Shown here: positions 40,993 to 49,667 of the stretch, piece by piece | Position numbering within the stretch: the first letter of the stretch is position 1 | Layout: every line of letters starts with the position of its first letter | Source of the DNA: Chloroflexota bacterium | Lineage (GTDB): Bacteria > Chloroflexota > UBA6077 > JACCZL01 | Direction of reading: 5' to 3' | Length of the DNA: 64,000 bases | Assembly: GCA_020845495.1 (NCBI GenBank) | Contig: JADLFM010000037.1 | Span: forward strand, 1 to 64,000 | Made by a program: the position numbers and the translations under genes | The notes under the pieces: generated by a model | The model's database searches: none | The model's input: the letters and a program-made list of their open reading frames with translations, nothing else | Told to the model about the DNA's origin: nothing

Positions 40993-42189
40993 ATGCGAGC
41001 TGACCGACTGCTCTCGATTCTGCTCCAGCTACAGGTGCATCGGCGCCTGACCGCGCGCGCCCTGGCGAGGAGGCTGGAAGTCTCGGAGCGAACGATTCAC
41101 CGCGACATGGAGGCGCTGAGCGCCGCCGGTATCCCTGTTTACGCCGAGCGTGGTGCGGGTGGCGGCTGGGTGCTGCCGGACTCGTTCCGCACCGACGTCA
41201 CCGGTCTGACCGACGCCGAGATCCGAGCGCTTGTCGTCGCCACGCCGGCACGGCCGCTCGCCGATCTGGGGCTCGACAAGGCATCGGACGCCGCGCTCGT
41301 CAAGTTGCTGGCCGCCCTCCCCACGCTGGCCCGGCGCGACGCCGAATATGCGCGCCAGCGCCTCTACGTCGATCCGACCGGTTGGCGGCGTGCCGACGAG
41401 GCCGTCCCCTTCCTCACGATTCTGCAAGAGGCTATCTGGCAGGAGCGCAGAGTGCGCCTCACCTACCAGCGCGCTGATGGCCAGGCCGTCGAGCGGACCG
41501 TCGACCCCTTCGGGCTGGTCGCGAAGGGGAGCCGCTGGTATCTGGTGGCAGGCGTCGACGGGACACCTCGGACCTACCGGGTCTCCCGCGTGCACGCCGT
41601 CGCTCTCCTGGACGAGGCGTGTATCCGGCCGCCCGACTTCGATCTCGCGGCGTTCTGGGCAGCCTCAACAGTCGACTTCGTCGCCGCGCTCCCTCGCTAT
41701 CCGATCGCCGTTCGGGTGGCGCCCGATGTCGTGCGTCGCTTATGGATCCCCGGTGCGTATGCGCAGATACAGGGGCTCGGCGACCCAGAGCCAGACGGGT
41801 GGCAGACCGCTCGGCTGGTGCTCCAGACGCTCGAAGAAGCGTGCGCCTACGTGCTGGGCTTCGGCACAGGCATGGCCGTCGTCGAACCGGTCGAACTCCG
41901 CGAGCGAGTCGTTCGGACCGCCCGAGAGATCGCTACCTTCTACGACCGCGCGCCCTGCCGTCAGCCTGACCGTTCCGAGATGCCTGGCCTGGCTTGCGCC
42001 GCATCGAACGATCCTCCATCCTCTCCCACGCACCGCCCCTGCTGCGCCGCCAACCCATGCGCCGCCGATCCATGCGCCGCCGATCCGTGCGCCGTCGATC
42101 CAGAGGAGGACACGCATGTCACCGTCTGCCCGCGCCCTGGCTCACACGCTTCGCGGCGGCCTGATCCCGGCTGTGCCGGTCCCCTTTGA
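40993..42189 (+). CDS. HTH-WYL transcriptional regulator
   Basis: About 398 residues. An N-terminal winged helix (RLLSILLQLQVHRRLTARALARRLEVSERTIHRDMEAL) is followed by a WYL domain (RWYLVAGVDGTPRTYRVSRV) and a WCX-like C-terminal domain ending near EIATFYDRA. These proteins sense nucleic acids or nucleotides. Beyond residue ~325 is an odd Cys/Ala/Pro tail with CAANP/CAADP repeats, encoded by a 15-base tandem repeat. The frame then runs 74 bases into the next gene. The tail is probably a late extension by repeat growth. I prefer ATG 40993 over TTG 40972. Confidence 0.88.
   Translation: MRADRLLSILLQLQVHRRLTARALARRLEVSERTIHRDMEALSAAGIPVYAERGAGGGWVLPDSFRTDVTGLTDAEIRALVVATPARPLADLGLDKASDAALVKLLAALPTLARRDAEYARQRLYVDPTGWRRADEAVPFLTILQEAIWQERRVRLTYQRADGQAVERTVDPFGLVAKGSRWYLVAGVDGTPRTYRVSRVHAVALLDEACIRPPDFDLAAFWAASTVDFVAALPRYPIAVRVAPDVVRRLWIPGAYAQIQGLGDPEPDGWQTARLVLQTLEEACAYVLGFGTGMAVVEPVELRERVVRTAREIATFYDRAPCRQPDRSEMPGLACAASNDPPSSPTHRPCCAANPCAADPCAADPCAVDPEEDTHVTVCPRPGSHASRRPDPGCAGPL
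42043..42102 (+). repeat. 15-bp tandem repeat (4 units) at the WYL/DapA-like junction
   Basis: Four units related to TGCGCCGCCGATCCA, with only one or two base differences, run from 42043 to 42102. They encode CAANP, CAADP, CAADP and CAVDP in the regulator. They end directly against the GAGGAGGA ribosome-binding site of the following gene. Confidence 0.88.
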
Positions 42190-43144
42190 CGCAGATGCGC
42201 GTATCCATCGGCGCGCCCAGGAACGGTATGTCGAGCGCCTCGCCAGCGAGCCGATTGCTGGCGTGGCGGTCTGGGCACACACCGGGCGTGGCCTGCTCCT
42301 CGACGACACCCAGCGGCGGGAGGTGCTCCAGACCTGGCGGACCGGCTTCCCGCGCGCCATCGTCGCCGGCGTCGGCTCCCGGGAGACGGGCTCGGCTGAG
42401 GCTTCATTCGCGGTCTTCCGGTCCGACACACTTCGACTCGCCGAGGCCGCTCTCCGCGACGGCGCGGATGCACTGATGGCCTATGCTCCAACGATCTACC
42501 GTACACTCCCGCCGGCTGAGCGCGACCGCCGCATCGTCGAGCATCACCGCGCTCTCGCCAACCTTGGCGCGCCGCTGATCTTGTTCTTCCTGTACGAAGC
42601 GGCCGGCGGCATTACCTACACGCTCGACGTCCTGGCCGAGCTGTTCGCGCTTCCGAACGTGGTCGGCATCAAGATGGCGACCCTCGACAGTGTGATGACG
42701 TTTCAGGACGTCGCGGCCCTCATCCGTACCCGCTTCCCCGGGACACTCCTGATCACCGGCGAAGACCGCTTCCTGGGCTACTCGCTCCAGTGCGGCGCTC
42801 AGGCAGCCCTGATCGGGATGGGCGCGGCCTGCATTCCTCCTCAGGTTGCCCTGCTCGAAGCCCACCGCGACGGCGACGCCGCCCGTTTCCTCGACCTATC
42901 AGCCCGCATCGACGCACTCGCGCAGGCGACGTTCGTCGCACCGATGGAAGGCTACATTCGGCGGATGCTGTGGGCTGCCGCGGCCGAGGGCAGCATCCCT
43001 GACGAGGCCGCCTACGACCCCTGGGGTCCGCCGCTCCAGGCTGGCGAGCGCGAGCGGGTCGTCGCCGCCGTTCAAGCGTGTCTGACCGAAGCGCAGCCGA
43101 GCGTTGCTTCTGCTTCAGGGCAACCGCTGCTACGGTCGGTGTAG
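42116..43144 (+). CDS. dihydrodipicolinate synthase (DapA) family aldolase
   Basis: About 342 residues. The start RGGLIPAVPVPFDADARI, the Schiff-base lysine in NVVGIKMATLDS and the aromatic pair LFFLYEAAGG match the DHDPS/NAL aldolase fold. The usual tyrosine region is altered (FLYEAAG instead of YNxPxxTG), so the substrate differs from the lysine pathway. The ATG at 42116 follows an excellent AGAGGAGGA. Its first 74 bases overlap the end of the WYL regulator, so the two are probably co-transcribed and the regulator may control this gene. Confidence 0.87.
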   Translation: MSPSARALAHTLRGGLIPAVPVPFDADARIHRRAQERYVERLASEPIAGVAVWAHTGRGLLLDDTQRREVLQTWRTGFPRAIVAGVGSRETGSAEASFAVFRSDTLRLAEAALRDGADALMAYAPTIYRTLPPAERDRRIVEHHRALANLGAPLILFFLYEAAGGITYTLDVLAELFALPNVVGIKMATLDSVMTFQDVAALIRTRFPGTLLITGEDRFLGYSLQCGAQAALIGMGAACIPPQVALLEAHRDGDAARFLDLSARIDALAQATFVAPMEGYIRRMLWAAAAEGSIPDEAAYDPWGPPLQAGERERVVAAVQACLTEAQPSVASASGQPLLRSV

Positions 43145-43576
43145 CCAGGCTCCCAGATTCACGTGCGACCATCCTGCCTCAGTCGGGTCCGGGGGTGGCC
43201 GCCCCTGGGCGCCGGATGTGTAGCGGCCCGAGTAGCCTGTCCCGCGGGCGTCCGCGACGCCTGGGCAACGCACCTCGTCCGGCAGGGGGTAGGCCAGCCG
43301 TTCGTGGGCGTTACGAGGGTCGACGAAGGGCCGTGTGGGGGTCGGTTACTCGGGCCACCAGGAGCCTACCACTGCACATCGCCCGGCGCGCGCCGGCATG
43401 CGTCTCGATGCTGTCACGGAGCACCATCGCGCCTTGCTGACGAGTGGAGAGGCGAGCGGACAGGTGATACGTCGGCCACACGGCCGTGGGAAACGACTAC
43501 TCGCCACTCCCAAGTCCGCGCGCCCACTCGCTACTCACCACGTGCCACGGGCCACTTGCCACGGGCCACCGGCCAC
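43145..43576. other. convergent intergenic region with degenerate repeats
   Basis: No gene is recognised. The right part (from 43495) contains degenerate runs of (C/T)ACTCGCC, ACTCACC and GGCCAC units, reminiscent of the ordered 14-base array at 29.4 kb. Confidence 0.5.
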
Positions 43577-43600
43577 TCACCGCTGGCCACTCGCCACTCG
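43495..43600. repeat. degenerate CACTCGC/GCCAC repeat block
   Basis: Units such as CTACTCGCCACTC, CACTCGCTACTC, GCCACGGGCCACTTGCCAC and CCACTCGCCACTCGG follow each other without exact periodicity. The block reaches into the last codons of the exonuclease gene (stop at 43577), so the final VASGQR of that protein derives from repeat sequence. Confidence 0.6.
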
Positions 43601-44893
43601 GCCCCGGCGGGCGATCAGCCGGGCGAGGCGATGCTCGAGGGCCGCCCGCTCGGCTGCTGCATCGAGGCGCAGTCGCATCCCTCGAAGCTCGACGACGACC
43701 AGCGCTTCCTCCACCACCGCGATGGCCGCATCGAAGTCACGAGCGCGGTGCTCGTAGTGCTTGGCAAGCTCGACGAGCGGCGTACAATCGTCCAACCCGA
43801 GCAGCGCGAGGCGGCGCCACAACTGGACGGCACGGTCGTGGCGAGCGGTCCGCTTGCAGAGTGCCGCCAGCCGCGCCGCGGCCTTCGCCCGTAGATCTGC
43901 GCTCCGGCTCGTGTCGAGCGTTCGTTCGTAGCAGGCGCAGGCGTCGTCGGTAAGCCCGAGCGCCTCGTAGATGCGGCCAACCGCGAAGACGTCTTCCGGG
44001 GCAGCGTCCGCGGGCGCACCAAGCAGCCGCCCAAGACGGCAGGTTAGCGACACCAGGCTCAGAATGTCGTGGAGATTGTGCTCGAAGACGCGCACCATCG
44101 GGCCGGCCGACTCGCCACGAACGTAGCGGAAGTACAGGTCGGGGATCATCCAGGACGGGACGTCGCGCTCGCGCTGGTGTCCGAGAACGGCTCGTTCCAA
44201 CGCGCCAAGCGTGCAGGACTCCAGCCGATCCCGCCAGATGCGCCGCGAAGGGTGGAGCAGGTCCAGGTGGACGCCGAGTCGGAGAGCGGAGCGCTGGCGG
44301 TTTGCCGTGAAGCGCGTCACGATCAACGGCACGTCGAACGCCTTGCCATTGAAACTGACGATCGCCTCAAAGCGCGCAACGGCGGCGTTCAGGAGCGCCA
44401 GCATCGCCGGCTCCTCGGCATGGTGGCGCATGAAGAACTGGCGGACCACGAACCGCTCGGCCTCGAACCAGCCTAGCCCGATCAGGAAGGCATACGTGCC
44501 GGTGCCGCCCGCCAATCCCGTCGTCTCGGTGTCGAGGAAGAGGACCGCTTCGCGGTCGAGTGGGGGCAGCGTTGCGCTGCGCGCCAGGCAACCAAGCGCC
44601 CGGTCGTCGAGGGCGTAGAAGCCGCCGAGCCGCTCGGCGCCGTGGCGATAGTCGAGCGGGAACGAGCGCTCGGCAACAAAGCACGCCCCGAGCGGCCCGT
44701 CGTGAATGGCACCCGCGACGAGCCGATCGACGTCGCGGCGGCGGGACGGTGGGGCGGCGCCGGGTCGCGGTGATTCGCCCGGCCTTGACGTGACGTCCGG
44801 AGGCGGGCGATCGGCGCCCATATCCAGATCCGCTGGTGGCGACCGGCTCGGCCCGAGGACGCGACGGAGACGCTCGCGAATATCGCTGCTCAT
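43577..44893 (-). CDS. RNase H-like 3'-5' exonuclease (YprB/MrfB-like) with TPR-like tail
   Basis: 438 residues. The central exonuclease fold carries DEDD-type residues: LFLDTETTGLAGGTGTYAFLIG (near 120), SFNGKAFDVPLIVTRF, LDLLHPSRRIWRDRLESCTLGALE and HNLHDILSLVSL. This matches RNase_H_2 proteins such as B. subtilis YprB (MrfB), which acts with the MrfA helicase in mitomycin-damage repair. The last ~130 residues look like TPR helices (VGRIYEALGLTDDACACYERTL). No MrfA-type helicase is adjacent. The N-terminal ~50 residues are Pro/Arg-rich and probably disordered. Confidence 0.83.
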   Translation of the reverse strand: MSSDIRERLRRVLGPSRSPPADLDMGADRPPPDVTSRPGESPRPGAAPPSRRRDVDRLVAGAIHDGPLGACFVAERSFPLDYRHGAERLGGFYALDDRALGCLARSATLPPLDREAVLFLDTETTGLAGGTGTYAFLIGLGWFEAERFVVRQFFMRHHAEEPAMLALLNAAVARFEAIVSFNGKAFDVPLIVTRFTANRQRSALRLGVHLDLLHPSRRIWRDRLESCTLGALERAVLGHQRERDVPSWMIPDLYFRYVRGESAGPMVRVFEHNLHDILSLVSLTCRLGRLLGAPADAAPEDVFAVGRIYEALGLTDDACACYERTLDTSRSADLRAKAAARLAALCKRTARHDRAVQLWRRLALLGLDDCTPLVELAKHYEHRARDFDAAIAVVEEALVVVELRGMRLRLDAAAERAALEHRLARLIARRGRVASGQR

Positions 44894-45033
44894 CTCGCGG
44901 TCGGCTCCGTATCACGTTCTCCCGGACGTCGGGGTGACCCCCGTCGGGGGGTTGGCGGCGCCTGTCGTACCCACTGCTCCGCGTCAACCTCACGCGCGCC
45001 GGCGCCGAGCGAGGCACCCACATTCGTTAGCAG

Positions 45034-46272
45034 CTAGGGGCTGACCACGACCCCCTGGTTATGCCGCTCGGCGTCTGTGCGAGCCAATCGCTTCTCGATC
45101 GCCCGCCCGAGTCGCGCGATGCCTTCCTCGATCCTGTCAGGCGGGACGTTCGAGAAGTTGAGCCGCATCGTGTTGTGACCGCTGCGGTCGGCGTGGAACG
45201 ATTGGCCCGGCACGAAGGCGACGTTCTCCGCGAGCGCGTCGGCCAGCAGTTCGCGCGTGTCGATCGACGGCGGCAGTTCGGCCCAGACAAACAGTCCGCC
45301 CTCCGCCCGCGTCCAGCGGCACCCTTCGGGGAAGTACCGCTCGAGCGCGCGAAGCATGACGTCGCGACGCTCCCGGTAGACGTCGCGAATCTTCTCAATA
45401 TGGGCGTCGAGGAAGCCTTCCTTGTGGCAGACCTCATAGGTCGCCATCTGGGATGCGGAGGACGTATGCAGGTCGGCGGGCTGCTTCCCGAACACGAGCA
45501 TGTCGTACAGGTCGCGCGGCGCCACGATCCAGCCAAGACGGAAGCCGGGTGCCAGAATCTTTGAGAACGTCCCAAGGTAGATGATGCCTTCTGGCCAGAG
45601 CGAGCGCAGGCTCGGGGGCGAAGCGCCTTCGAAGCGCAGTTCACCGTATGGGTCGTCCTCGACGATCGGCACGCCGTGGTGCCTGGCCGTTTCGACCAGG
45701 ATCTCACGTCGACGAGCGCTCATGGTCCGGCCGCTTGGGTTCTGGAAGTTCGGAAGCGCGTAGATAAACTTGACTGGGTGCCGGCGTAGGATACTGTCGA
45801 GCTCCTCGCTGCGCATGCCCTCGTCGTCCATCGGGACGATCACATACTCAGCCTGATAGGAGTCGAACGCCTGGATCGCCCCCATGTAGCTTGGATTCTC
45901 CAGGCAGACCGCGTCGCCAGGGTTCAGAAAGACCTTGCCGACTAGATCCAGCCCCTGCTGCGAGCCATTGGTGATCAGGATGTCTCCTGCCTGGGCCGGG
46001 ATGCCGAGCCGAGTCATTCGCTGGGCAAGCACCTCGCGCAGCGGTGCGTACCCCTCAGTCGGACCGTACTGGAGCGCCGCGCTGCCGTTCGTCTCCAACA
46101 CCCACTCGAACGCCCTGCGGTACTCGTCGACCGGGAACAGCTCCGGCGCCGGCAGGCCGCCGGCCAGCGAGATAACCTCCGGCCGAGCGGTGAGCTTGAG
46201 CAACTCGCGGATGTCGGATGCCTGCATCCGACTGGTGCGGTCGGCGAACTTTGTGTTCCAGGAGACGGACAT
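45034..46272 (-). CDS. PLP-dependent aminotransferase (2-aminoadipate/aromatic type)
   Basis: About 412 residues of fold type I, subgroup I. Key segments are VISLAGGLPAPELFP, LQYGPTEGY, ITNGSQQGLDLVGKVFLNPGD, YALPNFQNPSGRTMS, VEDDPYGELRF and the PLP-lysine region YLGTFSKILAPGFRLGW. This is the LysN/Kynurenine-aminotransferase II-like group, closely similar to the catalytic half of MocR regulators but without an HTH domain. I choose ATG 46272 (GGAG 8 bases upstream) over the longer open frame. Likely substrates are 2-oxoadipate, aromatic or branched amino acids. Confidence 0.92.
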   Translation of the reverse strand: MSVSWNTKFADRTSRMQASDIRELLKLTARPEVISLAGGLPAPELFPVDEYRRAFEWVLETNGSAALQYGPTEGYAPLREVLAQRMTRLGIPAQAGDILITNGSQQGLDLVGKVFLNPGDAVCLENPSYMGAIQAFDSYQAEYVIVPMDDEGMRSEELDSILRRHPVKFIYALPNFQNPSGRTMSARRREILVETARHHGVPIVEDDPYGELRFEGASPPSLRSLWPEGIIYLGTFSKILAPGFRLGWIVAPRDLYDMLVFGKQPADLHTSSASQMATYEVCHKEGFLDAHIEKIRDVYRERRDVMLRALERYFPEGCRWTRAEGGLFVWAELPPSIDTRELLADALAENVAFVPGQSFHADRSGHNTMRLNFSNVPPDRIEEGIARLGRAIEKRLARTDAERHNQGVVVSP

Positions 46273-46574
46273 TGAGGACTCCGCGTACCATCTACCGTGG
46301 CGGCCTGGGATCAGGCCAGATACCTCCGCCTCGTGAGGAGTCCGGAGGGCTGCTCTGGCCACTCGCGCGGGTACGGGCACGCGCAAACCGCACCGTCGAG
46401 AGGCGCCACCTGCTGTTGGCTGAAGGATAGCAGAGGGCGCACCACAGTCTTGACGTCGGCAGGCCAGCACTTCGGCACGCCCTTGCTCCCCGACGCCCTC
46501 GCATCCCGTACCCGCCCGCTCCTCATCCCATGCCCTCGGTCGCGCGCGTGCCACAGGTGTGGCGGTCGTAGGTG
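46273..46574. promoter_or_regulatory. leader of the aminotransferase with possible SD-sequestering fold
   Basis: On the minus strand, GGACTCC (46337-46343) can pair with GGAGTCC (46276-46282), which contains the ribosome-binding site. Between them a GGCCTG-loop-CAGGCC hairpin occupies 46302-46317. Such a fold could hide the start. The rest of the gap has no recognisable gene. Confidence 0.3.
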
Positions 46575-47453
46575 TCAACCCTCGCCGAGTGCTACGGGGG
46601 TAGGCGGCAGCACCTGGCCCGTGATCGCGCCCGCGCCGAGTGAGACGCGCGCGTCGGCCCCGCCATCCAACCTCGGAACGACCTCCAGCGTGCTCACCGA
46701 CACGGTCTGCACGCCGAAGGAAGCGTGGGCGAACAGGAGCACCAAACTGGCGACAAGCTCCACGGCTGCGTCAAGCTGCCGCTCGACGGCCTCCTGAATC
46801 AGCCGATCGAGCACTGCTGCATAGGGCCGGACATACTGACCACGTATCGTCGCCGCCCCAAACGGTTCGGCCAGGACGGGCAGCTTCGGGCGACCGGGAT
46901 CCAGGTTGCCCGCCAGATGCCACGCCCGCCGATAGGTGAACGGAAGGTTGAAACGCAGCCAGGGCCAGCCGAACTGCACCCGGCCGCGTAGCGTGACCAC
47001 GTAGTTCCCGGCTCGATTGCCCGTCAGATTGACGCCGACGAACTGGAGCGGCGCGGGCAGGCTCCGGAGGTGCTCCACCAGAACCTCAGACGCCCCCTCA
47101 GAGCCGGGCGACGTAAGGTCGAAGGTGCCCCCGCCGACCACCAGCGAGATCGCCGCGGTCAACGCCAGCGGCGAGGGCGGCCCAGGCAGCTTGCGCAGCG
47201 GTCCGGATCGGAAGACCGAGCCGGGCGCGCCCACCTGACGGATCCTTATTGCAAAGAACTGGCCGGCCGGGGGCGTGGGGCCGGTGTACACGGCAACCCC
47301 GTCCTGCACTGGAACCTGCTGCAACTCCCGCACGACCTGCCCCACGGCTGTTACTGCGAAGACCTCAGCGGTCAACTCGCCGACCGGGTGCGCCGGATCT
47401 CCGCTCGCAGCGAAGACCGGGATGGCATGGCCGCTGGTCAGGGATGCAGTCAA
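46575..47453 (-). CDS. uncharacterised 292-residue protein
   Basis: I do not recognise this protein. The first ~75 residues have alternating strand-like segments (PVGELTAEVFAVTAVGQVVREL ... FFAIRIRQVG), like a small beta-sandwich. The rest contains hydrophobic stretches (LALTAAISLVVGGG; AAVELVASLVLLFAH) without a signal peptide. Translation starts at TTG 47453, supported by AAGGAGA six bases upstream. It lies between the aminotransferase and the cyclase on the same strand. Confidence 0.65.
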   Translation of the reverse strand: MTASLTSGHAIPVFAASGDPAHPVGELTAEVFAVTAVGQVVRELQQVPVQDGVAVYTGPTPPAGQFFAIRIRQVGAPGSVFRSGPLRKLPGPPSPLALTAAISLVVGGGTFDLTSPGSEGASEVLVEHLRSLPAPLQFVGVNLTGNRAGNYVVTLRGRVQFGWPWLRFNLPFTYRRAWHLAGNLDPGRPKLPVLAEPFGAATIRGQYVRPYAAVLDRLIQEAVERQLDAAVELVASLVLLFAHASFGVQTVSVSTLEVVPRLDGGADARVSLGAGAITGQVLPPTPVALGEG

Positions 47454-47579
47454 GGTCGGTCTCCTTGCTCAATCACGCATGACAGCGCACAGCGGCCTGA
47501 CCGCACTCCGCTCCTGTGCGTGGGCCGAGCCTGTAACTCCTGGCCGCGCTCGCGTGTTGAATGCGCGGATAGGTGGCGC

Positions 47580-49667
47580 CTACTTGTGGGTCATGACGAA
47601 CACGCCGTCCCAGTCAGCCGGGGGTGGATCCGCCAGGAGCTCCTCACAGCGGCGGAGGTAGACCGCGCTCGGGCCATCGGCGGGGGAGAGCCGAAGCGCC
47701 TCCTGGAAGCGTGCCGCGGCGCCGAGCCAGTCACGCCGCCGGTACGCGGCGATACCCTCCTCATAGGCTTGAAGGGCCGGGCCGCCGTGGATGCTGGCTA
47801 TCGTAGCGGCGTCCACGATCTCGAAGATCTCGACGGGCGCCTGCTTCCCCTTGACCGCGACGAGGTCGAGGAACCGCACGTGTAGCTGGCCGCTCGTTTC
47901 GTCGAGCGTGGCTTTGCTGACGATCAGGGTTGTCCCGTACTCCTTGTTGAGGCCTTCGAGCCGGGATCCAAGGTTCACGGCGTCGCCCATGACGGTGTAA
48001 TCGAAGCGGCTGTTCGAGCCCATGTTGCCGACCTTCATGGTGCCGGTATTCACACCGATCCCCATCCGCAACGGCGGTTGGCCCTGACTGGCCCACGCTT
48101 CGTTCAACTGCTCGAGCGCCGACACCATCTCGAGCGCCGCCCGGCAGGCCAACTCGGCGTGGTCTGGCTGACGTTGTGGAGCGCCCCAAAACGCCATGAT
48201 CGCGTCGCCCATGTACTTGTCGATGGTGCCCTCATGCCTGAAGATCACGTCTGACATCGCCGTCAGGTACTGGTTCAGCAGGTGGACGAGCGATTCCGGG
48301 TCGAGTCGCTCGGACACGGTCGTGAAGCCACGGATGTCGGAGAAGAGCACCGTCATCTCGCGCTGATCGCCGCCGAGCTTGAGGCGCTCCGGATCGCGCG
48401 TGACTTCGGCCACGACCGATGGCGAGAGGTACTGCCCGAGCACCCCGCGCAGCGCCCGCGACTGTGCCTGCTCGAAAATCACTCGGTAGACGACGACGAC
48501 CGCGAAGGTGAGGCCCAGCGCGAGCGGCGGGTAGACGAGGTTCAGGATGAGCCCGCCGTTGTCGAAGGAGGTCGATGCGGCAACCGCGTAGCCGCCGAGG
48601 ACGAGCAGGCAGACCAGCGCCGCGACGAGCGTCGGCAGGACGCTGAGGGTCGTTGCCGCGACGATCGCGAACCCGACCATCAGGGCGATCGTCACCCACG
48701 CTGGCGCGTCGTGCAAGAACTCAGTGCGCAGGATGGTGTCGACGACATTGGCATGGATCTCGACGCCGTCCATCTTCCCAAGCACGGATGGCGGGGTCCA
48801 GAAATCATCGGCAAAGCCGGTCGCCGTGACGCCGACGAGGACAAGTTTGCCCCGTATCGCCTCGGGATCGAAGTTCCCGTTCGCTACGTCGACGAACGAC
48901 AGGACTGGGAAGGCCGGTGGCGATGACTTGTAGGGGCCGCCGGCGTAATTGACGATGAGCGTACCCTGAGTGTCGATTGGGATCTCCCGGCCGGCCAGCG
49001 GGATGGCGTTGTCGGCGATCGGACCGTCCCAGGCGTCGGGCCGGCGCAGGAACCGTGACACAGCCACCAGCGGCAGCGACGGGTACGGCGCGCCGTCGAC
49101 GTCGAAGACGAGCGGCACCCGGCGGATGGTGCCATCCGGGTCCGGAAGTTGATTGGCCATGCCGACGCCCCGCGCCACCTCTGCGAACACCTCGCGTGGC
49201 TCGAAGACGTCGCTGTAGCGCTCCCAGTGGCCCCGACCGGCCTCACGATGACTCAGGTAGTCGCCCGCCGAGGCCAGCACGACCCAGGTCGCGCGCTCGC
49301 CGGCCGCGCGCATCGCTTCGACGAACTCGGGATCGCCCTCGCCTGGCGCGTCGAACAACATGTCGAATGCGATGGTACGGGCGCGGGCGTCGGCCAGGTG
49401 TCGGACGACATCGGCGTAGAGCCAGCGCGGCCAGACGAACACACGGCCGAACCGCCGCAGCGCGACGACGCTCTTGTCGTCGATGGCGACGATGACCACG
49501 TTCTTGGACGTCGCCGGTCGGCTCTGCTGGTTCTCGAAGAACACGTCCGTGAGGCGCTGAGACGTGACCGCGAACTGGCCATTGGAAAAGAGCGCCGACA
49601 GCAACACTGACACGGCCAGTACGAAGGTCGCCGTGAGGACGATTCGCCGTCGTTGACGCCGCGTCAT
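47580..49667 (-). CDS. CHASE2-domain class III adenylate/guanylate cyclase
   Basis: 695 residues. One N-terminal helix leads to an extracellular CHASE2 sensor (~30-325; VVIVAIDDKSV, FDMLFDAPGEGDPEF, DGTIRRVPLVFDVDG, LVLVGVTATGFADDFWTP). Three membrane helices (~325-405) and the cyclase catalytic domain (~440-610) follow: LFSDIRGFTTVSERL (metal aspartates), KYMGDAIMAFWGAP and DYTVMGDAVNLGSRLEGLNKEYG. The C-terminus has a TPR-like pair of helices. It should make cAMP or cGMP in response to an external signal. The ATG is preceded by GGGAG. It is divergent from the beta-helix protein. Confidence 0.94.
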   Translation of the reverse strand: MTRRQRRRIVLTATFVLAVSVLLSALFSNGQFAVTSQRLTDVFFENQQSRPATSKNVVIVAIDDKSVVALRRFGRVFVWPRWLYADVVRHLADARARTIAFDMLFDAPGEGDPEFVEAMRAAGERATWVVLASAGDYLSHREAGRGHWERYSDVFEPREVFAEVARGVGMANQLPDPDGTIRRVPLVFDVDGAPYPSLPLVAVSRFLRRPDAWDGPIADNAIPLAGREIPIDTQGTLIVNYAGGPYKSSPPAFPVLSFVDVANGNFDPEAIRGKLVLVGVTATGFADDFWTPPSVLGKMDGVEIHANVVDTILRTEFLHDAPAWVTIALMVGFAIVAATTLSVLPTLVAALVCLLVLGGYAVAASTSFDNGGLILNLVYPPLALGLTFAVVVVYRVIFEQAQSRALRGVLGQYLSPSVVAEVTRDPERLKLGGDQREMTVLFSDIRGFTTVSERLDPESLVHLLNQYLTAMSDVIFRHEGTIDKYMGDAIMAFWGAPQRQPDHAELACRAALEMVSALEQLNEAWASQGQPPLRMGIGVNTGTMKVGNMGSNSRFDYTVMGDAVNLGSRLEGLNKEYGTTLIVSKATLDETSGQLHVRFLDLVAVKGKQAPVEIFEIVDAATIASIHGGPALQAYEEGIAAYRRRDWLGAAARFQEALRLSPADGPSAVYLRRCEELLADPPPADWDGVFVMTHK

